Shown here piece by piece: positions 1 through 9,622 of a stretch of DNA of 64,000 nt (position 1 is the first letter of the stretch; every line of letters starts with the position of its first letter). The DNA is taken from the NCBI RefSeq assembly GCF_014596575.1, contig NZ_NASZ01000008.1, positions 62,001 to 126,000 on the forward strand. The letters run 5' to 3'. Under the pieces are notes generated by a model. The model did no database searches. It was given only the letters and a program-made list of their open reading frames with translations, and was not told the origin of the DNA. The position numbers and the translations under genes were made by a program. The stretch is from Flavobacterium pokkalii. GTDB lineage: Bacteria; Bacteroidota; Bacteroidia; Flavobacteriales; Flavobacteriaceae.

Positions 1-1339
1 TAAGTGATTTTTTTAGTTCACCATCCATTTGTAAATTATCATGTGGAAAATATTCTTTGGATAACATGTGTTCTCCTAATTCTAAATGTGCGCCACCAAA
101 AGCAAAAATCACGGCATCAGTCAGCAATACTCCGGGAGTATTAAAAAATCCGGTACCATTTGCTTTATCATAATCCATATAAGCAGCTAAAACAGTGTTT
201 AATGAGTTATTGGAAAGACTATTATTCCCCTGAATCACGTCAGCCAGATCTTTGTATCCGTCTCGTGGTCCCCAAACTTCGGTATAAGCCACGTCCACAG
301 GGGTACTTAAAATATTTGATTGCCCGTATTGAGACACGGCATTCAGCATGTTTTTTTTGTTTGGGAAACGTTGTTTCAAATTTTGAAGAAAAGGAGTAAA
401 TGTCTCATTTACTTTTACCAAATTTCCGTTGTAATCATAAACATTTCCACGGTCACCTAACTGATCCAAATGCCAGCCGTCGAAATTTAAATTTTGATAA
501 ATCAAATTGGTTTTATCAAAAATATAGTTTTGCCAGGCTGTATTGGCTGGATTAGTGACCAAAATATCACTTTGCCAGGAATCCGGTAAGTCATGTTTAT
601 TAATATTATTGTGATTTTGATCATTATACAAAAACCATTCACTTGAAACCCCGTCGTTACTGAAATCACTCCAGGCTCCGTACAATAAATTATAGCTCAT
701 AGAAGCGATGTTTCTTTCATGTGCTTTATCAATATACGTTTTAACGGTATTAAAAGACATGGTTCTTCCGGCAATATCCAGCCAACTGGCAGCAGGAGAA
801 CTTCCGCTCATTTTTAATGGGGCATGATGTTTGTTTCCCCAATCGTAATATTGCAAAGAATTAATATGATAATCTTTTAAATTATCCAAAACGGCTGTTA
901 TTTGATTATCAGTCATCGTTCCAAATTTGGATAAGAAACCATATCTCGGAAATTTAGTCCAATCAGAAGAAACATCAATGGCTGTTGTTGCCAAAATGGT
1001 CTCTACATTATCGACGGTTTTATAAATTTCCACCAAATAACCTTTATAATCTTCGGCAGGAGGAGTCCAGGACCAGTTCGTCCCAGTCAGTGCTTCTTCT
1101 GATAAAATAGTATTCAAATATTTATACCGTATGACGCCATTTTCAGGTAATTTATCAATCATAAAATGAACTGCTACACCAGGCGCATATTTTGCATAAT
1201 CTGTTTTTATTGTGATGGATGTAATTGTCTCAACAGGAGGTTCCGGAATGGAAGACGAACCGGAATCATTACTGCTGCAAGCCGTAAAACACAATGTAAG
1301 GACAGCACATTTAATACTATTTTTAATAAAATATTTCAT
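1..1339 (-). CDS. GH66 dextranase-like lipoprotein (3' end cut by window edge)
   Basis: Endo-acting alpha-1,6-glucanase that would cleave dextran at the cell surface. Reading from ATG at 1339, the frame stays open to the window edge (446 residues visible). It starts with a lipoprotein signal ending at Cys21 (FTAC), then a beta-sandwich-like segment to about residue 125. The GH66 barrel follows, with the FDGWHLDQLG signature around Asp292 (likely nucleophile) and AYTEVWG with Glu354 (likely acid/base). The spacing of these two residues is similar to that in characterised dextranases. It is the last visible gene of a SusC/SusD/SusE operon, 50 bases after the SusE-like gene and separated from it by a hairpin. 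A cycloisomaltooligosaccharide glucanotransferase is the main alternative within GH66; the missing C-terminus prevents a choice. Confidence 0.85.
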   Translation of the reverse strand, partial: MKYFIKNSIKCAVLTLCFTACSSNDSGSSSIPEPPVETITSITIKTDYAKYAPGVAVHFMIDKLPENGVIRYKYLNTILSEEALTGTNWSWTPPAEDYKGYLVEIYKTVDNVETILATTAIDVSSDWTKFPRYGFLSKFGTMTDNQITAVLDNLKDYHINSLQYYDWGNKHHAPLKMSGSSPAASWLDIAGRTMSFNTVKTYIDKAHERNIASMSYNLLYGAWSDFSNDGVSSEWFLYNDQNHNNINKHDLPDSWQSDILVTNPANTAWQNYIFDKTNLIYQNLNFDGWHLDQLGDRGNVYDYNGNLVKVNETFTPFLQNLKQRFPNKKNMLNAVSQYGQSNILSTPVDVAYTEVWGPRDGYKDLADVIQGNNSLSNNSLNTVLAAYMDYDKANGTGFFNTPGVLLTDAVIFAFGGAHLELGEHMLSKEYFPHDNLQMDGELKKSL

Positions 1340-1354
1340 GATTTTTTGTTTAAA

Positions 1355-1381
1355 TAGGCCAATCCGTTGTAGATTGGCCTA
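1355..1381 (-). terminator. Intercistronic hairpin between SusE-like and GH66 genes
   Basis: TAGGCCAATC (1355-1364) and GATTGGCCTA (1372-1381) form a perfect 10-bp stem with a 7-base loop. On the minus strand it is followed by a short TTT and then A-rich sequence, so it is a weak terminator at best. It may attenuate GH66 expression or protect the upstream mRNA from 3' decay. Confidence 0.6.
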
Positions 1382-1389
1382 AAGTTTAA

Positions 1390-2862
1390 TTATTGAGGAA
1401 CAACGGTCATTGTTCCATTGTCTAAATTGATAGTAATTTGATAATTACCCGCATTTCCTGTTTGCAGTTTCCATTTATTATCGGGACCATCACAAGCATG
1501 AGTAATAATATAATTTCCGTTTAATATAGATTGATTGGCAGTTGCAGCGTTTAACCAGTCGCCATCGCACCAGTCACCTTTAAATTTGGAAATTTTAAAT
1601 TCTCCGGTTGCATTGTCACTTCCAAGCGGTCCGGTATAAACATAATTACCGTTAGTGTAAGTCATAGCGGTTGGAGTTGCGATATTCCAGCCATTTGGAC
1701 CGCCATCACCAATGATGTATAAATTTACTTTTTGGATTTTTATAGTATTATTTTGTGTATCCAAAGTGATTTTATAACGACCAACCTCTCCTGCTCCAAC
1801 ATTCCATTTGTTATCCACTGTACAACCTGAATTTTGTTCCACAGCAGTTGAAGATAATGCCTGACCGTCAGTTAAAGGTCGGAACCATTCGCCACACCAA
1901 TCTCCAGTAGCACCTGCAAGAATTTTAAAACTACCCTGCTTTAAATGAGCTTCGTAAGTAAAAATAAATGGATTGTCTTGGCTTTGAGTAAATTCTCTTG
2001 GAGTATTAATATCCCATCCACTTGGCGAAGCATCACCCACAATATAAATATGAGAAAATGCCGGTCCTGAAATTGCTTCTATAGTAATCGTTAAATTCAA
2101 TAAATCTGCCGTAATCTTATATTGTCCGGCTTGCGTGATTTCCCATTGTAAATCATCACCGCTGCCGCCAATATTATGAACCATTTTTGTGGCATCTGTT
2201 GGATTTTGGGTATAAAAATCCTGACAAAAACACCCCTCTTTACTTACTGGCAGTTTGAAAGAACCAGTACTTAAAACCCCTTGATAAACAAAAGTTCCAG
2301 GTTTAGAGGATGAAAGCGTAAATGGTAATGCATTAGCAATATCCCAACCTACAGAAGTGGCACTTCCGATAATATACAATTCTTTTGAAACCGGTAAATA
2401 AGTTGTCACTGAAAACGTAACACTGGCTATTTGAGGTTCAACATTTTCATTAGCAACTGTAGCAATAACTCTGGCTTCAAAATTTTGCGTAGCTCCCGGT
2501 TGCACACCAAAAGTATTTATTAAAATAGTATTTAAAGTAGCCGAACTTAAGGAAAATGAATATGAATTGACTCCCATTTCATAATCAATTGCTGAGGCAT
2601 AATTATTTCCTTCCTTATCAATTTGAAGGACATAACTAATAGAAGCACTAGTCCCTTCATTTGTTCCCGTTGTCCAATTAAAGGTCAATTTATCATTAGG
2701 TTGACGTTCATCTAAAACCAGTTCAGAGTTTGAAACGCTAAGTGTTAATTCGTCATTTTGATTCAGGCTAGAATCATTTAATACATCTTCACAAGAAGCA
2801 TTCATTAGTACTAAAAATAGAGTACCAAGAATAGAAAGTGTTTTTATAAAAATATTTTTCAT
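1390..2862 (-). CDS. SusE/SusF-like outer-membrane starch/dextran-binding lipoprotein
   Basis: Surface glycan-binding lipoprotein expected to help the neighbouring SusC/SusD capture alpha-glucan. The 490-residue product has a lipoprotein signal with Cys24 (MNASC) followed by acidic residues. An N-terminal SusE-type immunoglobulin-like domain spans about residues 35-155. Three tandem carbohydrate-binding modules begin near residues 165, 275 and 380, each opening with a version of (L/I)YI(I/V)G followed by GW(D/N)I. The last two contain paired Trp-Cys motifs (GDWCGEWF and GDWCDGDW) that could form the aromatic sugar platform. It lies 11 bases after SusD and before GH66. Three modules with a SusE-type N-domain put it between classic SusE (two) and SusF (three). 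Confidence 0.85.
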   Translation of the reverse strand: MKNIFIKTLSILGTLFLVLMNASCEDVLNDSSLNQNDELTLSVSNSELVLDERQPNDKLTFNWTTGTNEGTSASISYVLQIDKEGNNYASAIDYEMGVNSYSFSLSSATLNTILINTFGVQPGATQNFEARVIATVANENVEPQIASVTFSVTTYLPVSKELYIIGSATSVGWDIANALPFTLSSSKPGTFVYQGVLSTGSFKLPVSKEGCFCQDFYTQNPTDATKMVHNIGGSGDDLQWEITQAGQYKITADLLNLTITIEAISGPAFSHIYIVGDASPSGWDINTPREFTQSQDNPFIFTYEAHLKQGSFKILAGATGDWCGEWFRPLTDGQALSSTAVEQNSGCTVDNKWNVGAGEVGRYKITLDTQNNTIKIQKVNLYIIGDGGPNGWNIATPTAMTYTNGNYVYTGPLGSDNATGEFKISKFKGDWCDGDWLNAATANQSILNGNYIITHACDGPDNKWKLQTGNAGNYQITINLDNGTMTVVPQ

Positions 2863-2873
2863 AATCGTATTTT

Positions 2874-4355
2874 TTAGTACCCAGGATTTTGAGTTAATTT
2901 TGGATTTCTATCTCTTTCAATTTGTGGTATTGGAAATAATAAATGTTTAGTAGTAGCATTCGTTTTTCCAATCGAATGAAGGAAATCAAGTCCATATTGT
3001 CCATTGAGTACCCGTACTAAATCAAACCATCTTTGCCCTTCAAATGCCAATTCGACTCTACGTTCATGCAATACCTTTTCTCTAAACTGTTCTTTGGATA
3101 ATCCGGTAGCAATATTTGGAAGTCCGGCTCGATTTCTAACTTTATTCAAAGGAGTTTCAGCTTGAGATGTTTGTCCTAATTCATTTAATGCCTCTGCTTT
3201 CATCAATAAAATAGTAGAAAAACGAAGAATTGGAAAATTCATAGGACTATTATCATAGGAACTAACAACACTTAAGGGCACCAAAAATTTTCTAACATTA
3301 TACCCCGTTGTAGAATAACTGCTTTGATAGTTTTTCCCATCAAAAGCTGGCGCTCCGTCATAAAAAACAGTTACATCTTTTCTTTTGTCATTCGCCTCAT
3401 AGGAATCGATAAATTCCTGTGTTGGCTGATTCCATCCAAAACCGCCACCAACAAAATTGGCTCCTCTAGGCCCCATAAAAGGACTAGTCCACGATGCCTG
3501 ATTTTCATTATCCCAAAAACTATATCCTCCATCACTAGCATATTGCACTTCAAATAAGGACTCTTTTGAATTTTCTGTTACAGGGTTAAAATTATCGGCA
3601 TAGTTGGTATTTAAATCAAATCCTAAACCTTCAACTTGAGTAGTTAAATCAACCACTTTTTGCCAATTGTTTCCCAATGTCAAATAAACCTCTGCTAATT
3701 CTCCTAAAGCTGCTCCCTTATTGGCTCTCCCAATATCACTTCCTGAGTAGTCACTTTTATTAGGTAATAATTCGGCAGCATTTTCTAAGTCAGAAATAAT
3801 TTGTTCATAAACTAAATCTTTAGAAACTCTAGAAGGAAACAAATCAGTGTTAGAACTTCCCGGAGTTGTAATTAAAGGCACATCTCCAAAAAAGCGTACT
3901 AAAATGAAATAATAATGAGCTCTTAAGAAATAAGCTTCTCCCATTGAACGATTTTTGATATTTTCATCAATATTTAAATCTGGAGCAACATTTAACACAA
4001 TATTTGCTCTTAAAATACCAGGCCATGGACCTCTCCAAATGTCTAATACACCTTGATTATCTGTACTGGTTACAAAATTAGACATGTCCTGTGTCTCAAT
4101 ACCATCAGTTCCTCCTCCGGCTCCTACAATACTATTTCCGGCCATAATATCAGAAGTCCACATTCTTAAGTTGTACAATTTAGGCCATTGCAAAGGTTGG
4201 TAAGCGCCATTAACTAGCGTCACTAATTCATTTGCATTTGTTGGGTAATTGGAAGTGTTTATCGTGTCTAAAGGAGCTTTATCTAAAAAGTCATTAGAAC
4301 ATTGGGTATTAGCAAAAATTGCTAATGCTAAAACTATTATTTTTATAAATTTCAT
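2874..4355 (-). CDS. SusD/RagB-family glycan-binding lipoprotein (dextran PUL)
   Basis: Outer-membrane lipoprotein that forms the lid on the adjacent SusC channel and delivers oligosaccharides to it. The 493-residue length is typical of the family. It has a lipoprotein signal with Cys19 (NTQC), the SusD opening FLDKAPLDTINTSNYPT, TPR-like helices in the first half, and the conserved C-terminal segment ELAFEGQRWFDLVR, ending LTQNPGY. It sits 11 bases downstream of SusC and 11 bases upstream of the SusE-like gene, so translation is probably coupled. Dextran specificity is inferred only from the GH66 neighbour. Confidence 0.93.
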   Translation of the reverse strand: MKFIKIIVLALAIFANTQCSNDFLDKAPLDTINTSNYPTNANELVTLVNGAYQPLQWPKLYNLRMWTSDIMAGNSIVGAGGGTDGIETQDMSNFVTSTDNQGVLDIWRGPWPGILRANIVLNVAPDLNIDENIKNRSMGEAYFLRAHYYFILVRFFGDVPLITTPGSSNTDLFPSRVSKDLVYEQIISDLENAAELLPNKSDYSGSDIGRANKGAALGELAEVYLTLGNNWQKVVDLTTQVEGLGFDLNTNYADNFNPVTENSKESLFEVQYASDGGYSFWDNENQASWTSPFMGPRGANFVGGGFGWNQPTQEFIDSYEANDKRKDVTVFYDGAPAFDGKNYQSSYSTTGYNVRKFLVPLSVVSSYDNSPMNFPILRFSTILLMKAEALNELGQTSQAETPLNKVRNRAGLPNIATGLSKEQFREKVLHERRVELAFEGQRWFDLVRVLNGQYGLDFLHSIGKTNATTKHLLFPIPQIERDRNPKLTQNPGY

Positions 4356-4366
4356 CTTTTTATTTT

Positions 4367-7300
4367 TTAAAATCCAACATTTAAACCAAGAGAAATAATT
4401 CTTGTAACAGGATAGATATTGTTGTCAATACCATTAGTAGAAACTTCTGGATCAAAACCATTATATTTTGTAAATGTGAATAAATTTTGACCTGACAGAT
4501 ATACTTTTGCGTAGTCAAAAATCTTATCTTTTCCAAAATCAGTTGGGATATTGTATGTAAGACTTACATTTTTAATTCTTAAATAGGAACCGTCTTCAAT
4601 ATATCTTGAAGATGCTCTGTTGTTGTTATTTGGATCTCCATAAACAGCTCTTGGCATACTGTTACTTGTTCCCGGACCAGTCCATCTTCCTAATACTGCA
4701 GTAGATTGATTGGTGGTGATGGACATCGCTTCATTATACAATCTGTTAGCATTGAAAATATCATTTCCATAAACCCCTTGTAAATATATGCTTAGACTAA
4801 AGTCCCCGTATGTAAGTGTATTGTTTAAAGAAGCTGAAAAATCAGGGTTTGGATTTCCAATATAGGCACGGTCAGCATCTGTAATCAAACCGTCATTATT
4901 TAAATCTTTGAATCTAATATCACCTGCTGATGTACTGTTGCTCGAAGAAGTTCCCTGTACTTGAATAGCGTGGTTATCTACTTCAGCCTGAGTTTGGAAA
5001 ATCCCGTCCTGAACAAATCCGTAAAATACATTGATTGGCAATCCTTCTTTGATTCTTGATACATTATAATTTAAGCCTAAACCTCCTGTTACTAGTGGAG
5101 CATCACCGTTTAGATCGATTACTTTATTTCTATTTAATGAAAAAACAAAGTCGGTATTCCAACTCAATTTATCTTTTTGAATGTTTTTGGTATTAATAAC
5201 CAATTCGATTCCTTTGTTTCTAATTTTTCCGGCATTAATATAAGGTACAAAGATGTCTGAATAACCGGATGTTACCGGTACCGACTGAGGTACTAACATA
5301 TCGTTAGTATTTTTAATATAAGCGTCCAAAGTAAGATTAACTCTCTCGTTAAAAAGTGATGCATCCAAACCTATGTTATATTGTTCCTGAGATTCCCATT
5401 TAACATTGGAATTAGGCAAAACCGTTGGAATGGCAGCACTAACAAAATTCCCATTAAAGTTATACAGATAGGTATTGTAATTAGAAGAAAAGGAATAATT
5501 ACCAATTTCCTGGTTTCCGGTAACTCCATAACCTAATCGTAATTTCAAATCATTTACACTTTTGGACTTAAAAAAATCTTCATTTGAAATTCTCCAGGCT
5601 AATGATGCAGAAGGAAATGTTCCATATTTATTTCCTGTACCAAATCGTGACGAACCGTCTCTACGCACTGTTGCTGTTGCATAATACTTACTTTTATAAT
5701 CGAAATTAGCTCTGGCAAATGTGGAAAAAATTGCCCATTCAGAACCACTACCATGTAAAGTACTTTGTGCGATACCATTATTCAAAGTTTGTGTACTTTC
5801 GCTTGGAAAATCCTGAATAGAACCACTGATATATTCAAATTTATTTTGCTGTGCACTCGTTCCGACAACAGCCGTTAGATTTATACCACTATCAAACTTT
5901 TTAGAAAAAGTCAATGTGTTATCCAATAATAAAGTAATTGCCTGATTTGATGATTCGGATAAAAAAGCATTTTGCCCTATTTTAGAATCCCAATTATAGG
6001 TTGGTGCCCAAGTTCTGCTCTTCCAAAAATTAGCTTCAGCTCCTGCTAAAGATTTGAATTTAAAGTTTTTCAAAAAAGTGAGCTCACCAAAAATATTTCC
6101 TTGAATATTATAGCCTTTTGTCGAATTATCAATAATATTAGCTTTACCGATTGGATTATCAACATCACCAGAATATATGGCTTGCCCTATTGGTCCTGAA
6201 TAATTTCCATTTTCTCTGTAAATAGGTTGTGTTGGCAGAGAAATCAATGCATTTTGAATATTATAGTCTCCTTGTGATTTTATATCATGGTTTAATTTTA
6301 AACTATTCCCAAATTTGATGTTATCACTTACTTTTGTGTCACTATTAAACTGAAAAATATATCTTTTATAATCGGTATTAATGATGATACCTTTTTGATC
6401 AAAAACGTTTAAGGAAGTATAAACTTTTGATTTTTCATTTCCGGCTGTATAAGACATCGTATAATTATTTTGAATACCTGTTTTAAAAAAGGCATCCACC
6501 CAATCCGTGCCTTTTCCTAAGGATTCCGGATTTTGAAAGTCTGGATTTGGTGTTAATCCGGCATTATTTAAAATATCGTTATGCAAACTGGCAAATTGAG
6601 AAGCATTTAATACCTGAAGTATATCGGTAGCTTGAGATATTCCGGTAGAAAAATCAAATGACAATGAAGATTTCCCTACGGAACCTCTTTTAGTCGTAAT
6701 GATTACTACACCATTAGCCCCTCGGGCTCCATAAATTGCGGTCGAAGAAGCATCTTTAAGTATTTGCAAACTCTCCACATCATTCATGTTTATTTGATTC
6801 AGTCCTCCGGTTAAAGGCATTCCGTCAACAACAATCAAGGGATCATTATTCCCAATGGTACCCGTACCTCTGATTCTGAATGTTGGATTATCACCAGGTT
6901 TTCCGGAGGTAATAACCTGAACACCGGCGGCACGTCCCTGAATGGCATCACCCACATTGGCCACAGGCTGTTTATTAATATCAGCCAGTTTTACAGTCGA
7001 AATAGATCCGGTCAAATCTTTGGATTTTACCTCTCCATATCCAACCACAACTACCGTGTTAAGAGATTCTGATGCTAATTCTAAATTGACATTTAAAGAT
7101 GTTTTACCGTTTGTGGCAATATCTTTGGTCTTATATCCAATAAAAGAAATACTTAAAACGGCATTTTCATTAGGCACCGTAATTTCAAATTTCCCATCAA
7201 AATCGGTAATGGAAGTCTGATTACTGTTTTTAAGTAAAACTGATGCGCCTGGCAAAGGTTGGTTGCTTTCATCCAATACTTTTCCAGTAATTTTAATTTT

Positions 7301-7390
7301 TCCGTTTTGAGCCATCATAAAGAATGGAAGGAGAAGAAAAATTAAGAAACACAGGGATGGTTTAGCCCTGTTTAATGAAGTAATTTTCAT
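4367..7390 (-). CDS. SusC/RagA-family TonB-dependent transporter (dextran PUL)
   Basis: TonB-dependent outer-membrane channel for oligosaccharide import. The 1007-residue product has a signal peptide ending near MMAQ, then a carboxypeptidase-regulatory-like domain (about 30-115; GKVLDESNQPLPGASVLL). The plug follows (about 120-235), with VVVGYGEVKSKDLTGS, GRAAGVQV and the SusC hallmark YGARGANGVVIITTKRG. The rest is a 22-strand beta-barrel ending in an aromatic residue (LGLNVGF). It is first in a SusC-SusD-SusE-GH66 operon. The 218-base gap to the SusR-like gene upstream should contain the promoter. I found no perfect TAnnTTTG there. Confidence 0.95.
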   Translation of the reverse strand: MKITSLNRAKPSLCFLIFLLLPFFMMAQNGKIKITGKVLDESNQPLPGASVLLKNSNQTSITDFDGKFEITVPNENAVLSISFIGYKTKDIATNGKTSLNVNLELASESLNTVVVVGYGEVKSKDLTGSISTVKLADINKQPVANVGDAIQGRAAGVQVITSGKPGDNPTFRIRGTGTIGNNDPLIVVDGMPLTGGLNQINMNDVESLQILKDASSTAIYGARGANGVVIITTKRGSVGKSSLSFDFSTGISQATDILQVLNASQFASLHNDILNNAGLTPNPDFQNPESLGKGTDWVDAFFKTGIQNNYTMSYTAGNEKSKVYTSLNVFDQKGIIINTDYKRYIFQFNSDTKVSDNIKFGNSLKLNHDIKSQGDYNIQNALISLPTQPIYRENGNYSGPIGQAIYSGDVDNPIGKANIIDNSTKGYNIQGNIFGELTFLKNFKFKSLAGAEANFWKSRTWAPTYNWDSKIGQNAFLSESSNQAITLLLDNTLTFSKKFDSGINLTAVVGTSAQQNKFEYISGSIQDFPSESTQTLNNGIAQSTLHGSGSEWAIFSTFARANFDYKSKYYATATVRRDGSSRFGTGNKYGTFPSASLAWRISNEDFFKSKSVNDLKLRLGYGVTGNQEIGNYSFSSNYNTYLYNFNGNFVSAAIPTVLPNSNVKWESQEQYNIGLDASLFNERVNLTLDAYIKNTNDMLVPQSVPVTSGYSDIFVPYINAGKIRNKGIELVINTKNIQKDKLSWNTDFVFSLNRNKVIDLNGDAPLVTGGLGLNYNVSRIKEGLPINVFYGFVQDGIFQTQAEVDNHAIQVQGTSSSNSTSAGDIRFKDLNNDGLITDADRAYIGNPNPDFSASLNNTLTYGDFSLSIYLQGVYGNDIFNANRLYNEAMSITTNQSTAVLGRWTGPGTSNSMPRAVYGDPNNNNRASSRYIEDGSYLRIKNVSLTYNIPTDFGKDKIFDYAKVYLSGQNLFTFTKYNGFDPEVSTNGIDNNIYPVTRIISLGLNVGF

Positions 7391-7608
7391 AATACATTAA
7401 TTTTTTAGTTAGTTATTTTAGTTTTGATTGTGTTTGGTTAAAAACACTTTCAATACAAAATTGCATAAATAACATGTCGAGAATACTCTCCAAAAAAAAC
7501 GTATAGAAAAATACAGCCTGTTTTTAGGTAAAATTTAATACAAAACCTTAATTTTGTTTACTTTACAATATTTTAAAGTCAAATAATAATATAGAAAATC
7601 AGGCGTTT

Positions 7609-9297
7609 TTATAGCTTTAAAGTAGTGTTTTTGAGTAGTTTTTTATCAAAATCTTCCTTATTAATTGACGAATTATTTCGGATTTTGGTTTTGTAAGCGT
7701 AAATAGAATTAACAGAATAGCCTAAAATTTGCGCTATAATTTCATTCTGTGTAATTCCCAGACGAATTAAAGCATAAATTCGTAACTCTTTAGTCAGAAC
7801 TTGCTCTTTGTCTAATAGAATTTTATGTTCTTCTTTCATTAAAGAGTTAAATTCTTTTATAAAATTAGGAAACAGACTCACAAAAGCTTTGTCAAAATTC
7901 TCTAATAACTTTTCTTTTTCTCTCTTTAAATTATAACTTAAAATCGTACGGTTTACTTTGTCGTATCTTTCTTCTTCAATGTTTTTTTTCATCGAATTTA
8001 TAAAGGCATTAAATTTTTCAAAAATGCCGTCGTATTGTGTAAAAAACAATCCGAGATACTCTTCTTTAATTTTATTAGCCTCAGAAAGTTGATTGTTAAC
8101 TTGTTTAATTTCTATATTTTGAGATTTGATTTTATCGTTTACTTTCAGTAACTGTTTATTAATCTGCTTTAAATTTTGATGTGCATCTGCAATAATTTTC
8201 CTTGCTTTAGTAAGCTTTCTATTTTGATTGTAGATAATAATTGCAAAACAAATAGCTATAATCAAAAAGATACTTACAATGATATATTGCCAGTATAATC
8301 TTTGCTTTTCTTTTTCAACGAGTTTAAGTATTTCTTGTTCTACAAGCGGTAAAATAGCTCCAACCTGAATTTTTCGCTGTTGGGCGCCATAAAAAGAAGC
8401 ATCTTCATTTGCCTTTTTGATGAGGATTGAAGCATTATTCAAATCACCTTTTTTAAATAAAAGTTCCGAAAGCTTGATGATGGCTAATGATTCTTTGGTT
8501 GAAGTTTTAATGTCAGAAATTACAGCTTCCGAAAAATGCGAAATTGCTTTGTCATTATTTCCTAATTGTTGATACAATTCGCCAAGCATATAATGCACTA
8601 ATGCCTGATCATGAGGTTGATTTTTCTTTTGTAAAAGGGTTTTAAAATCAGAAAATGATTCTTGTAATTTGCCTTCTTTAAACTTATTAAAGGCCTCTAA
8701 AAAATAATGAAAAAAAGTGCCGTCTTCTGTTAACGAGAGTGCTTTTTCCCTATATAAATAGGCTAAGCTTAAATATTGCTTATTAAAATAGGGCGTATTA
8801 CTATATTCAGCCATATCACCATAACACCGTCCCAAAATACCATAATAAAGCGTATTGTAATCGGTATTTTTATCATCTATTTTAGAAGGCTCCAAAAAAT
8901 CCAGTGCTTCTTTATACATTCCTGATGACACACAAATATCTGCCAGATTCATATTAGCAGTCGCTAAAAACGATTTATCATGTAATTGTTTTGCCAGTGT
9001 TTTACTTTGAATTCCATAATAAAAAGCCGAATCCCGTTGAAAAACTTTAAAGCGATAAAACATTTCGGTATTTAGATTATAAAGTGATAAAACGTCACTT
9101 TTTTTTGTGTTTTTTAAAATGTTTCGAATACTGTCTATTTCAGCTTTTTTCTTTGCATCATATTTTGAGGCATTTTCAATAATATGAATTAATGAATCTA
9201 ATTTACTTTCCTGGGCTGACGAAGAAGTATAAATTAATACTATAATCGTAATTAAAATGCTTAACTGTTTTGATGGGAATAATTTTGTCATTGCCAA
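7609..9297 (-). CDS. SusR-like membrane-bound regulator (TPR sensor, TM, DUF6377/LuxR-type HTH)
   Basis: Probable transcription activator of the downstream dextran SusCDE-GH66 operon, related to the SusR type. The 562 residues comprise a signal peptide or first TM segment (about 10-28), a periplasmic TPR-rich region (about 60-335), and a transmembrane helix near 342-362. A charged coiled coil (about 365-415) precedes a cytoplasmic domain whose C-terminus (about 505-548) looks like a LuxR-type helix-turn-helix (TKELRIYALIRLGITQNEI, then SVNSIYAYKTKIRN). It is encoded just upstream of SusC on the same strand with its own 218-base spacer. It has no kinase or receiver domain, so the signal presumably passes straight across the membrane. 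Confidence 0.8.
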   Translation of the reverse strand: MAMTKLFPSKQLSILITIIVLIYTSSSAQESKLDSLIHIIENASKYDAKKKAEIDSIRNILKNTKKSDVLSLYNLNTEMFYRFKVFQRDSAFYYGIQSKTLAKQLHDKSFLATANMNLADICVSSGMYKEALDFLEPSKIDDKNTDYNTLYYGILGRCYGDMAEYSNTPYFNKQYLSLAYLYREKALSLTEDGTFFHYFLEAFNKFKEGKLQESFSDFKTLLQKKNQPHDQALVHYMLGELYQQLGNNDKAISHFSEAVISDIKTSTKESLAIIKLSELLFKKGDLNNASILIKKANEDASFYGAQQRKIQVGAILPLVEQEILKLVEKEKQRLYWQYIIVSIFLIIAICFAIIIYNQNRKLTKARKIIADAHQNLKQINKQLLKVNDKIKSQNIEIKQVNNQLSEANKIKEEYLGLFFTQYDGIFEKFNAFINSMKKNIEEERYDKVNRTILSYNLKREKEKLLENFDKAFVSLFPNFIKEFNSLMKEEHKILLDKEQVLTKELRIYALIRLGITQNEIIAQILGYSVNSIYAYKTKIRNNSSINKEDFDKKLLKNTTLKL

Positions 9298-9622
9298 TAT
9301 AATTTAAAAAGTCAATTAAGAAGTATTGTTTTTAAAATTCAGAAGATGAGTTGTAATACTTGCAGAAAGGAATTCAATTTGTTCTTAATGAACTTGATAT
9401 TTTTACAACTAATACTCTGCAATTTTACTATTAATTACACTAAGATTACTCTTTTTCAATAACTTTTTTAAAGTAAACCTTTTTGATTTGATTAAAATTC
9501 CTGATAAGTTTTCTACTGAACAATAATGAATTACATAACAACTATTAAAAATGCCCCAAAGAGTATTTAACTTTTTGGGGCATGTTCAAAAGAATGTACA
9601 GGCTTTTAGAAAAAATGGTAAA
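9298..9622. other. Intergenic spacer between the two PULs
   Basis: About 325 bases without a credible ORF. It contains the end-of-operon terminator of the fructan PUL (9551-9583) and AT-rich sequence upstream of the SusR-like start, which probably includes its promoter. No clear TAnnTTTG on the minus strand was found. Confidence 0.6.
9551..9583 (-). terminator. Rho-independent terminator of fructan PUL operon
   Basis: ATGCCCCAAA (9551-9560) pairs with TTTGGGGCAT (9574-9583). On the minus strand the hairpin is followed by TTTTAATAGT. It lies 40 bases after the fructokinase stop. Confidence 0.75.

Noticed and set aside
1166..1357. Plus-strand ORF near the GH66 start
   Set aside because: It is the antisense shadow of the GH66 N-terminal coding region.
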